NCBI GenBank assembly: GCA_013146195.2
Contig: CM028383.1
Span: 21,041,642-21,105,641, forward strand
Direction: 5' to 3'
DNA length: 64,000 nt
From: Codonopsis lanceolata
Lineage: Eukaryota > Streptophyta > Magnoliopsida > Asterales > Campanulaceae
The position numbers were made by a program, and so were the translations under genes. The notes under the pieces are model-generated. The model made no database searches. It saw only the letters and a program-made list of their open reading frames with translations, and was not told the DNA's origin. Positions 46,346-57,460 of this stretch are shown here, piece after piece; positions within the stretch are counted from its first letter, which is position 1, and the number at the start of each line of letters is the position of its first letter.

Positions 46346-48055
46346 AAACCCAAAACATATCACACAGAAAAATGACTGGTGTTTTCCCAAATTCTCCGGA
46401 AAACTCACTAGCGGTGAATTAGCTGTTGTTAACAGAGATGGAAAGCATCAAATTCTCGAGTGCCTGCTTAATAGAAAAAGGAAAAGAGATACCGCCATCC
46501 AACCATCTCCGCCCTTTTATCTCCTGCCTCCCAACTCATCTGCCCCAAATCGCTTCCACCCCTCCCATTTATTATTCAATTCCGCCGCCTTCGCCCAAAT
46601 TCAACCAGACTAATATTTTTCTGAAAAATTACAATTGTGCTCAGGGCTTTATAATTAGTGTGTGAGAAATTAAGATGAAACATGTAAGCAAATTAACTAG
46701 AGTGTACGTCAGCATCAAGAGAGTTAGTGAGTGAAAGAGAAAAAGAAGTCCATTAATGGCTATCTCAATGGAGAAATGAATTCAAGTGATAAGAGTTAAT
46801 GAGTGCTGATGTGTTTGCCTTTATAATAAGTAATAAACTCTTTCCTCCTTTAAAGCCTAACTTTCTCACAGTTACGGTACACCAATCCCGTTCATAACTC
46901 TCACACCCCTAAAACCCCACTGCTCTCTCGAGGAATTGAAGAGAAGACGGGAATGGTGTTAATTGGGGGAAGACGATCGGTATGTTAATTGGGCGCAGTG
47001 ATGTACTTTTACCTCAAAAATGTACCTAAAAGATATGTTTAAAAAATGGCTGGATTGATTTGAAAACATGTTTTAAAAAATATATCGGCTTGTAATTATT
47101 CCAACAATTTACCCCTTATGTAACTACTACTACTGTAGCCCGTTGGCATACGATGTCATAGGCCAAGCCCAAGCTATTAACTATCCATAAACATACCAAT
47201 ATGGCAATATGACATTTAAAAATTAGAGAAAATTAATGGTCAATACACTTTGACAGATTTTAGCTGCTTTAGATGCCGATATATATATTTTTTAAATCGG
47301 TAAAAGACAATTTTAATGCATCATGACACATCATTTGATAAAACGATGCATTGATTTATACCAAATGATGCACACATATTCATCAAAACTGGAACTTAGA
47401 GGTTTGAAAAAAACTTTCGTGCACTAAAGCAATTTGAAAATCCACAAAAGTGTACCGGCTTGAATTCCTCCCTATAAATTACTAGTATTCTAAAAATAGA
47501 CCTAGGCGCTAGTGCCTTTTCACCGCTGCGAATTACTTCAAATAGCCAAATAAAATCGCCGCCTATTGCTCTAGGCGCCACTTAGTCAGTCAAGTCGGCG
47601 CCTCCGCTTAGCCCTCTGAAAACCCTAGCCGCAACACTACTCCCTCCCTCTGTCTTTCGTCTCTCCCTCGAAAAGAAAAAGAATTCTCAGAAGTCAGAAG
47701 TAGATAGATCTAGGTCTCCAAATTGCAATTCCCCCTCTCACTAACCACTACGCCACCCACATCAAGAAATCAAATCGATTCAAGCTAAGATAGAGAAGAG
47801 AGATGATTCAGATGAATGAGAGGGAAAAAGGGTTACTCAAAGAGAATCAAAGGATGGCTCAGCCACTCTACAGAAGACCTTGACCATTTGTTGAGGGCGA
47901 AGTACAATCCACCAAGGACAAGAGGCTGAAGGGAATACCAGGAAGCGATCGATGGAGAGAGCTGTTGTCATCGTCTCCATATCGAAATCTCTCAGGAAGC
48001 AACCAATTTTCTCTCTCTCTCTCATGAGTCCTCTGCATTTGGCAAATGGAAAAGT
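46346..48055. other. Gene-free spacer left of the MULE
   Basis: No supported gene. Several short open frames have no recognised similarity. At 47500-47600 there is a GC-rich patch with CTAGGCGCTAGTGCC and TCTAGGCGCCAC; similar words occur at 56200-56390 on the other side of the MULE, probably an old repeat. A CT run lies at about 48009-48023. Confidence 0.4.
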
Positions 48056-48486
48056 TTTTATTTTAGACCAGGCTAACCACACACCAATATCTTCTTTCTA
48101 CACCTCAATTCTATCTGCACCCCACATATTTAACCAATCTTTAAAATTTACTCTTTACCCCCACTCTAACTTCCTATTTTACCCATCATTTAATTTTCCT
48201 ATCTAACTCATCCTATTCTATCTACACCTCACATTTAGTTTCCAAAACAACCACCAACCAACACCCCAAAATCCCAACTTGACCAAACCCCAACCTGGCC
48301 AAAACACAAACGCACGGGGGGAGTCCGCACACTGAATGTTACGGGAATAACAAAACCCCGCCCACAATGTCTTCTTCAAACCGAGGTATTCTTCTCTCTC
48401 TCTCTATTTTGATGAACTCTTTGCTGTATAATATAGGTTGGTTGCTTGGATGAACATAGTTTAGGCTGGAAATTCGATAAACAGTG

Positions 48487-48715
48487 TGCGGCCATGGTTC
48501 AGCCCACACAAAGTTGTGCGTGCGGTTAATAACTGCCGAACACTCCACCTCCTATGCGTTCATTTCAAACCGCACACTACCCTCACTGTGCACACATCAT
48601 TCGACGTACATACCTTGTTCTGTGCGTTTACTGATTACCACACACACCACCTCCTGTGCACTAAATCTCCATCGCACAAGCCCACACATGTGCATCATGA
48701 ATATGCCGCACAGAC
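48487..48715. repeat. Left subterminal ~34-bp repeat array of the MULE
   Basis: About six degenerate units around CCGCACACT-N5/8-CTGTGCRC. In inverted orientation relative to the array at 54880-55082. Confidence 0.65.
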
Positions 48716-49016
48716 CTCAAATTTGTCTAACATTCAAAAAATTTATGACTACTCTATTTACTTATTTAGGCTTGAACTGATTCTATATAACCTTTAATAT
48801 TACTTATTTGTTGTTGATTACATGAGGTCTAATTGATAGGTTCTGCAATAAATATATTAGGCGTTGTGTCACCGAATCGGCCAGACGAGAAATGCAACAT
48901 GCGCGTGACGCATAAGTGCCCCCGGAGCATATAGATCAAGAGCCTATACATTTTTAGGATCCTGAGCCTGAGACTGAGAGAACGAGCCCGAATGTGAGCC
49001 TGAACCTGAGATGAGA

Positions 49017-50658
49017 TTTCCTGGTGGGCCACTTGACCCATCTTTGTTGATTACGTACAAGACACATGTAGCAACATCGATTTAGAGTGGATAAGAGCGA
49101 GAGGTTTTGAAGTTTCTCCATCATTGTTCAAAACTACGTCAGTGGATCATTCTGGAGGGTGCCCAAGCATTGAGGGATTTGATAAGGGGAACAAGGATCC
49201 ATACCCTAAGGAATCTGACCTATCTTGATGTTCACAAACCGTTGCTTTCAGCTTTTGTGGAGCGGTGGCATCCAGAGACAAACTCATTCCATTTGCCCTT
49301 CGGTGAAATGACGATCACATTGGACGATGTTTTCTGTATTACTGGACTTCCGATATCAGGGACATCGCCATTATTTGCTACACGAAACATCAATTTGGAG
49401 TCTGCTAGCGAGATATTGGGAGTGTCCAAAGGTGAGATGATCGAGGGAATGAGAGGTAGAAGGGGTGCTTCAGTCAAGTTAGAGTGGCTACGTAATAGGT
49501 TTAGTGAAGATGCCAATTCTGATGATTTAGACAAGGTGACGTGTTCGGTGAGGGCTTACATGTTGTACCTCTTGGGTTGCACCATCTTCATGGATAAGAA
49601 GCGCTCACGAGTGATGCTCTCATACTTGCAGTGGCTGGAGGATCTTGATGATATACATACCTATGCGTGGGGAGTTGCCACCTTGGCTTATCTATATAGA
49701 CAGCTAGGTGAAGCGTCCAGATATAAGACGAAGCAAATAGCTGGATACTTCACATTATTAGAGACATATTTAAAATTTATAGTTTTTTTGACATGTTTAA
49801 TCTATAGCTGGATATTTCACATCTAATTGAATGTTTTATTGCATGTAGGCATGAATATACTTACGATTTCCACGGTTGAGCCTTGATCATAATGTGGGGT
49901 ATCAGAACACATAAGCGCTTGCTCGTATGTGGAAACCGGTCGGAAATCAAGGAACAAGCATGGACCGGTTACGGGCTATACGTGAAAATATTGACATGCT
50001 TACGGCGAATGATGTTAGTATTCATCTTTTGCATTTATTTATGCTCGTGCTTCAGTTATTCGTTATTAAATTGTTCTTTTTAATAAAATTTTAAATATGT
50101 TGTAGGTTGCGTGGACCCCTTACGACGACGACACAGTCAGGGAACATTTTCCATTTCATCAAAACTCCTTATATCATGGATGCATAGTCATGGGAGCCAA
50201 TGTGGAGCCATACCTACCAGACTGAGTGCTTCGATAGTTTGGACGCGTGCAGACTATTCCATCTATCCCTATCGCACATGACATTCCTGTTAGAAATAAC
50301 CCTCGTGATTTGATAATATGTATAACACTTGCAGCATACTGGAACCTTGTTGAGAACCATATATTATCTTCAGAATAATTTGGGCGAGCTACTCAATATC
50401 CATCTGAATGTTCACACGAATACATGGATTGGTACTTGCGAATTTCACATCCCATTGTCACGATCTAGGATTAGGGTGACTAATCCACCGACTAATAATG
50501 ACCGTCCGATAATGCGAAGATTGTGATCGGGTGATAGAAGTATAACTTATGAGGAGTTAATGTCGGTGGTCTCGATAGTAGATAGCTTTGTACAAGGTGA
50601 CCATCTCGAGTTGAGACTTCGTCGTAGGGCAACCTTGATCTGATTATGTATTTTTAGA
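49017..50658 (+). pseudogene. Plant mobile domain (PMD) gene of the MULE
   Basis: Begins at the conserved FPGGPLDPSLLITYKTHVA (49017), then two in-frame stops (49083, 49092), then 240 open codons (49107-49826) with KLRQWIILEGAQALRDLI, AFVERWHPETNSFHLPFGEM, ITLDDVFCITGLPI and AYMLYLLGCTIFMD, all typical of PMD (PF10536). An intron-like break near 49770-49850 is followed by LDHNVGYQN and GTSMDRLRAIRENIDM in another frame, and after 50105 by WTPYDDDTVREHFPF and the PMD C-terminal EPYLPD, again with stops. PMD proteins occur in MULEs, in retroelements and as the host MAIN/MAIL family; function in transposition is unknown. Confidence 0.75.
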
Positions 50659-51670
50659 CATGTTTAACGTATTATGTATTTTGAAGACATGTTATGTATG
50701 TTTGAGACATGTTAATGTTATGTGTTTTTGAGACATATTATTATTTTTAGATATGGCTTATTTGTTTTATGTTATTATTTTGGCAAAACACACAAACGAC
50801 TTTGGACCATATTGCAATTCGACCACGAAACTTTGGTTCATCTATTTTGGCCACCCTAATTTGCAAGCGAGCCCATTTTTGGATGGCTAGATTTAAAGTC
50901 ATGTTAAATGTCTATTTTACCCAATATCAATAGAGAAACAATTATATTTAAGGGGTCAAATTGTAAATAATACAAATTGGGGTTAAAGATCGGTCATCTT
51001 CATCTATCTCTTTCTCTCTCACACAAACCGATAATGCTCTCGTTTCTCTCTCAAATCCCACCATAACCTCGTTGCTCTTGCGATCTCGGGTATTGGTTAC
51101 TTGGGATTCGATCCATGATACGGAAAGTATCAAATCCCACCCATAACCTATGAGGCCGATGATCGCCTACCCATAACCACTCGAACCTCCTTAATTTGTT
51201 CGCCTACGGCGATCTAGATGAAGTAGTCGTAATTCTAGTAAAAATAAAGGTTACGGATTTGTGACGTTTAAGCACATTGATGGTGGTATTGGATCGAATA
51301 GCTTCAATGGGATTACGACGACCATTCGTGGTGGAATCAAGGAAGATTTATGTTGCAAATGTGTGATAGAAAAATTCTTTTTCATCTTACGGTGAGGTCG
51401 TTAGGGTTTGATAAACGCAAGTCCTTGAATACAATTATGTATTTTTAGAAACAATGTTTAACGTCTAGTTCTTGAAATAAATCGTATTTTGAAGATCCAT
51501 GTCTATGTATGTCTTATTTGATTTGTTGACATGTTAGTGTTATGTGTTTTTGAGATCCCATATTTTATTATTTAACATTTTATCTAATATGGCTTATGGC
51601 CAAAATAGATGAACCAAAGTTTTGGCCAAATGCAATATGGTAGTTGGGTGGCCCGTTTGTGTGTTTTTAT
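50643..51670. repeat. Nested insertion/duplication inside the MULE
   Basis: 50781-50852 and 51597-51668 are inverted copies (shared ACACACAAACG, CCATATTGCA, CTTTGGTTCATCTATTTTGG). Overlapping this, 50643-50760 is repeated in direct orientation at 51436-51600 (TTATGTATTTTTAGA, GTTATGTGTTTTTGAGA, ATATGGCTTAT). This suggests a small inverted-repeat element that carried or duplicated MULE sequence; the centre is unrecognised. Confidence 0.5.
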
Positions 51671-52608
51671 TATTTTTGTAAAAAAATAAAATCACACAAA
51701 TTGAACACAAGATGCAATTTAACACAAACCAAATATTTGATGCCACAAAAATTTCAAGTTTAAATAGATTTCCATATCACTAATCCAAATATACAATGCA
51801 ATCAACATTCCAAGTTTAAATGAAAATAGATATCACTCATCCAAATTGATACTGTTCGAACTTTTGAGAACAAATCGCTCATTTTCTACACTTTCACCAT
51901 ATGACAAAAGTTGTTGACTATAAATTGATTTCCAAGATGCAGCACATTCCACGCAGTTCTGATCCCATATGATTGGGACAGGTGCTAATGGACAACCCTG
52001 ACGTAAATTAACCTGTAAATTAAATGAAGTAAATGTCAATAAGGTACAATTTATTATTTATTAATATATAACGTGTATGTAAAGCAATGATGTCTATCTT
52101 ATGAAAAGTGAGTACCTAAATAAAATGATCACCGTTTACTCTTCCGATACAAATCAATTTTGGATCAATTGGGGGTGCGGTTCTCAAAGGTAAATATGTA
52201 AACAATGACGACTATCTAATACCAGGAGAGCACAGTTGTAAAACGATGCCACCAAGTGTCCCATATCGTTTGCATCAAACCAATATTTCTTCGTAGCAGT
52301 TTCTTCATGGTGTTCGAGTCTATTCTTCACTTTCTAAACACGCTTATGTTCAATAAACACACGTGCGTACAACTCTTGGTTTTTCATTAACTCCTGTGAT
52401 AGATCTGATCGAACCCTACTCCATGAATTATCATTTTAAAATAACATCCGTGCTATGACACGAAAACCGCAATGACCGTCAGCCGTCACATTCACCGTGT
52501 ATGTTATGTACTCGTGAAATCTCTTCGGGAATTGATTAATGTGACCACTAGCCATCCCGGCTCTAGTCCGCTGTCGCACAACCTATTGAAACAAAACATA
52601 TTAAAATT

Positions 52609-52612
<4 letters not shown>

Positions 52613-52667
<55 letters not shown>
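52613..52667. repeat. TA microsatellite in MULE intron
   Basis: About 27 TA units between the linker exon and the OTU-like exons of the transposase gene. Confidence 0.9.
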
Positions 52668-52669
<2 letters not shown>

Positions 52670-54879
52670 ACTAAGTTAAAGATATATATTTACCTCCTGT
52701 GGTACAATAGTGAACGTGGGAGGATGCTGCGATGGACCAACCTCGTACACCAAATCTTGATCACATGGAGAGCAGCTATCTTTCATCGACTCAACATACT
52801 CAAACAAACTAGGATCACGTTTGGTTGATTTGGACTTTTTAGCCTTTGGGGGCTTTGAATGACCATGAGTGCAAGTCTCATCATGGGGCACAATCAATGA
52901 CGTTGTTACTGGCTCCACAACCTCTATCATTCTTTTGAGTATCAACAATTTCTCTGGCATTGCGGCTTCATGAAATTTTGCAACAACATGTTCCCAACTC
53001 TTATATAATCGAGTCTCCATTTCTGACGTAACACTAATATCAACATTCTCAATTTTTGCTGGTAATATATCTAATTTCCTCCAGAATGCATTAATCTGAT
53101 CAATAGGAATTGACACGTCATTTCTCTTCAGCTATCTCATGGGCACAAGGTAGTCCGCATGTCTTTCTCAGTACACACCCACACAACAATGGGTCTACAT
53201 GACCATCCTCGGGTAAACTGTTCATCTGATCGTATATCATATTCATCGCAATTATCGACACCAAACCTTGTAGGTGTTGAAATAATAATGATTTGAATTT
53301 CTGTAGAACCATTGTTCGGCTCTTCGCAAATGAACCTTTGATTGCAATATGTGAGGTCTCATTGAGTGTGTGAATTTGTTTCCAACATGTCTCAAAGTCA
53401 CATTGGCTCGATTGAAGCTGTCTTTTCAACGCCGAATGTTGACTCTCCACCCTAAAATAAGATACAATTAATAACAATGTTATGTATTTTTATATCATTT
53501 ATAAATTTAGAGAAATAAATTAAATATTAATAACATTTAAATACCTGCTTGTTGTGTTATTGTCGAAGTGCATTATATTATTCGTCCAACAAGACACAAA
53601 TCTTTCCTTATACGACCCTAACCATTGGTTCATGACATATTGAACGACGGTCGGATAATCAGTGAAATCTGACTATAGTCTCCGAAGGTATTCATCATAT
53701 GCTGACTCAGTTTTTGCGACCACCAACGTATTCCAAGCAAAAATAAATTGATCTCATAATTCTTTCGTACGAAACATTTTCTTACAATTTGCCATAATGT
53801 TTTTATTAATATGCCACCGACAAAGAAAATGTTTTGATGTTGGAAAAGTTACCTCAATTGCATTCATCAACGCAAGTTCTCGATCAGTTACAATCACAGT
53901 GGGTACAGATGATTGATTCATCAATGCTTTTAAGATAGTAAGTGCCCAAATGTAGTTCTCTTGTTGCTCAAACCCCATATAAACAGATGCAACAAAAAAT
54001 GTCATGTTTGTCGACGTGACACCAACGATCTCCAATAAGGGTAACTTGTACCTGTTTGTCTTGTAAGTGCAATCCATCAAGAGAACGTTTGGAAAAGAAC
54101 GCAATAAGTCAACGCTCGTAGGATGAGCAAAGAACAAATCCTTCACAGTGTTGGTCGACTCACATCTCTTATGATGATAGTAATATCCATGCTCAATCAA
54201 TTTCGACACAAGCTGCTGCATCTGCGATCGACCATCACGCTCCAAAAATCTATTCTTCATACGACAATTGTACACAGTCTTTAATAAGGACTTATTATCT
54301 TTAAATTTTTGGCGTAAACCCATCAAAATGTCCTTTGGCCGAGTATTGCCATTTGACATGTCCAGAACATATTCTTTCTCCTCCCGTACTAATCGACCAA
54401 CATATGAGTGGCCATGCAGATGAGGCTCTTATGAATGATTATGCACCCCACATTCAACCGAAAGTCCCCATTCTCCATCACCAAATACTTGTCTGCCCCG
54501 CAAACGAAATGGACATCCACACTTCTTCGATCCACGTTCTCTCCTACCATCTTCCTTTGTTACTTCTGTTGTTGTTTTACTCAAATTATCAACAACATTG
54601 GATTTGGATTGACGTTGATACCTATTACGTTCGCAACCCAAATACAGTCATGGTCCTCTCTTACCCGTTCCACTGTCCGACCTAGTAGTAACTATCACAA
54701 AACCATGTTCCTTTCCCGTGGCACGTACCCAATCACACAAATCCTTTCAAGATGGAAAACGTGCATGCGTTGTGAACACATCGGTGTAATCTACAACAAT
54801 ATCTTGAATTGGACCTGGATCTACAACACTAGGCTCCGTAGGGGATGTCTTTGAATCCTGAAAAAAAATTGCATGTCAA

Positions 54880-55082
54880 TTACACACTGTGCGGTTTTGC
54901 ACACAAATGCACATATCGAGGCTTGTGCGGCCAACACTTTGTGCACAAAAGAAGGAGTGTGCGGCAAGTGCTTTGCGCACACAAGGAGGAGTGTGCGGTC
55001 AACATTGGGTGCACAATGTGAGGCATGTGCGGTGAGCCCTTTGCGCACACAAGGAAGTGTGTTGTGTGCGGCAAACCATAGC
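54880..55082. repeat. Right subterminal ~34-bp repeat array of the MULE
   Basis: Five to six units, read on the reverse strand as CCGCACACTCC-TTGTGTGCGCAAAG with steps of 34-39 bp, located in the first intron of the transposase gene. Confidence 0.7.
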
Positions 55083-55559
55083 CACACAGGACGAACATTA
55101 AGCATGTTTGGAATTTCGACAAAATTTGATGAAAAGTAAAGTTTTAATCGAATAAAATGAAAGTAATACTTACATTATTTGTTTCAATTACTTCTTTAGG
55201 CTCCATGTTTGATATTTTTTAACAATGTGATGTAGGTAGGGTTGTGAAGGAACTAAACAAAAGTGAGAATGGTGGGAAAAGAAGACGTAGCTACAGTAAG
55301 TATAAAATTTGGGGTGCAAGTAGAATGTTCACATTTTATAAAATGAGATTACTGTAATTAGGTTGTGGGGTGTTATTTTAAGTTGGACGGTGTATTTTGT
55401 CATTTCACACGATGTCATTTTTGCAATTTTAAAACTTGGGGTGTAGGGAGAAGATGTTGGTGTGTGGTTAGCCTGACCCTTTTATTTTTCATGTCACTTA
55501 TTCTTCAGATACGGAAAGGATGGGTCAATGGCCACACTTTTCAACTCTTTAATTTACTA

Positions 55560-55827
55560 CTCAATTCGTCCTAAAATGGAGTATAACGTTTTGGGAGAGC
55601 TTTTTTGTTCCTAAATAGATGACACTTTTCAATTTTCAAAAAAACTTTTTCCATTTTTTTCAAATTCTACCAATATTTATTGATTTCGTAACTCGTGTTT
55701 GGTTATTTAAAAAAGAATATCAAGACATCTCATTAATGTTTGGATATGGACAGTTTAGTCTTTACAATATATTTCATTGATCTGTGTGAAAAACCAGAAA
55801 ACGTCATATATTTTGAGACAGAGGGAG
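55560..55827. mobile_element. Stowaway MITE
   Basis: 268 bp, ends CTCAATTCGTCC and (reverse) CTCCCTCTGTCTC, flanked by TA (55558-55559, 55828-55829). No ORF. Confidence 0.65.
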
Positions 55828-57111
55828 TAATACTAATAATTACCTATTTGCCATTTCTAAAAGGAGGGTTTGTTACATGCATAATGCATTCAACAATTGA
55901 TTTTGGAGAATAATATTTAATAGTTGGTTTTTAAAATTTAAATCTTGTAAATTATAGTATGATTATTATTTTAATTTTTTTAAAAAATATTAAGTGATAT
56001 TTACTATTAGTATATGTAAAAATTTAAATGTTCTTAATTAGGTTATATTAAAAAATTAAAAAAATTACTGTAATTATGTTTTAATTCTAGGCTCCATCTA
56101 ATCACCCTAAGAGCTAGCCGCTAATCGAACACCTAGTGCTGGCTTAGGTTATGCTAAAAAATTGAGAAGCAATATAATTATCCTTTAAGTTCTCAGCTCC
56201 GCCTAGGTGCCCTAGGCGCTAGGTCCTGGTCTGACGCCTAGCACCCATTTAACAACTTTTAGAACACTGTAAATTACTAGTAAAATGTTCATATGATTGA
56301 AAGCTTCAGTTGAAAATTAAAGTTCTATAATCATAATCAACCATCTAAAAATCATTCTAGGCGCTCGCCTATACACACCACCCAAGCGCCTTGAAATCAA
56401 GCAAGTTAATTTCATTAATTTAAATTTTTTTTATAAAAATAATAAAATAGAAAACATTATAAAATTATTGAATAATATATTATAGTAATTTTTAAATGGA
56501 GCTACAAAGTACTGTGTTGTTTTGAACTTTGGAATGTGGTCAAATTTCTGGTTTTACTTTTAATTTTTAATCTTGTGTTGTGATCGTTACTTTTATATTA
56601 ATTTGTGATATTTACTGTTAATATATTTTATTTGAATGTTTAATGTTTGTTAATTATGTTATATTAAGAAAAAAAATTAAAATCAAGATAATTATGTATT
56701 TGTTTTAGGTTTAGTCTACGTCTAACTTTATTTAAACCCCCTAAATGCTGATTTGGTGCCTAACAATTTTTAAAACACTAAATTCATTGTAAAAAGAAGA
56801 AAAAGATGAGGATGCATACACGCATTAGAAGGCTAGGGATGGGTATCAAAAAAATACCAACACCTTGGTTTTCATATGCTCATTGTTAGTCGTAGTCGTA
56901 TATATTACATCTACAAAACTACTCAATAGGTTTGTTTAATAAAATTGTGACATTAACACCAACCGTTTGTAAGTATGTTCTAAATTCCGTACACTAATAA
57001 TCGACCCGCTTTAAGAGGCCTTATGTCTTGTTAAGCAAGCAAAAAGTTACACCTTCAAGCTCCTCTCCAATGGCAACCTTGAGCTGAAACTTCCGAATTC
57101 ATGTTCCTCAG
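55828..57111. other. A/T-rich spacer and presumed MSL1 promoter
   Basis: No gene. The patch 56090-56390 has CTAGGCGCTAGG-type words matching 47500-47600. Close to the MSL1 leader there is a five-codon upstream ORF (ATG at 57069, MATLS). Confidence 0.4.
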
Positions 57112-57360
57112 GTGATTTTCCCCTTATATTTTACTCTATAAGCTATTCCCCTATTTAGTAGCTAAGAAATTCAAGAAAAACATACATGATGGTACTATAC
57201 TTAAAGCTGCTGCACGAATCGAATTAACGAAGGAAAATCAACTATAAAATACTTTAATTTTGCTTAATTAATAAGTTAAAATTCGGTTTCATGTGTCAAA
57301 TGCTGTCATTTTCGCAGTCCTTTTCTGACCTTTTACAGTTATTTTTCAAATATTTTGCAG
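57112..57360 (+). other. Probable intron in the MSL1 5' leader
   Basis: CTCAG|GTGATTTTCC at 57111/57112 and TATTTTGCAG|ATTG at 57360/57361 form a good donor-acceptor pair, with a T-rich acceptor tract, 100 bp before the start codon. Inferred from signals only. Confidence 0.45.
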
Positions 57361-57460
57361 ATTGAGTTAATGGGTTTGTTTTAGCAACTTAGGTTTCAAT
57401 TTGGGTGGTTGCGATTTTGGCGGTTATTACTGTTTAGGTTTCTGCTGAATTTTACTAGTT

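Larger units (their letters stand above)
51833..55206 (-). pseudogene. MULE transposase (FAR1/MURA type) followed by an OTU-like protease domain
   Basis: Reverse strand. First exon 55206-55174 (MEPKEVIETNN), second from 54857. In order: a FAR1-type DNA-binding region (VRATGKEHGFVIVTTRSD, KKCGCPFRLRG, VECGVHNHS), the MULE transposase core (54359-53754: FPNVLLMDCTYKTNRYKLPL, VIVTDRELALMNAI, FLCRWHINKNI), a SWIM-like zinc motif (CVLRKTCGLPCAHEI, about 53150), a linker (53116-52676), a TA-rich intron, then ADGHCGFRVIARM (about 52440-52490), which matches the OTU cysteine-protease active-site loop, and NGDHFIQVNLRQGCP near the end, which fits the OTU histidine box; stop at 51833. Breaks: TGA near 54750, TAA at 54429, a stop near 53690 and a frameshift at 53117. 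Whether transposase and OTU were one protein is inferred from strand, order and spacing. Confidence 0.7.
48065..55479. mobile_element. 7.4-kb Mutator-like element (MULE) with PMD and transposase-OTU genes
   Basis: Inverted ends AGACCAGGCTAACCACACAC (left) and GGGTCAGGCTAACCACACAC (reverse of right), matching well for about 45 bp. A perfect 9-bp direct repeat TTTTATTTT flanks it (48056-48064, 55480-55488), the duplication size typical of Mutator. Inside: a plus-strand plant mobile domain pseudogene and a minus-strand transposase-OTU pseudogene, pointing toward each other, plus subterminal ~34-bp repeats at both ends. Nonsense and frameshift changes show it can no longer move by itself. Confidence 0.9.

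Noticed and set aside
46224..46613. 129-codon open frame beginning in the hairpin array
   Set aside because: Built from repeat sequence and low-complexity Pro/Ser/His residues; no family recognised.
47837..48206. Short open frames crossing the MULE's left border
   Set aside because: They run through the target duplication into the inverted repeat, so they cannot be conserved genes.
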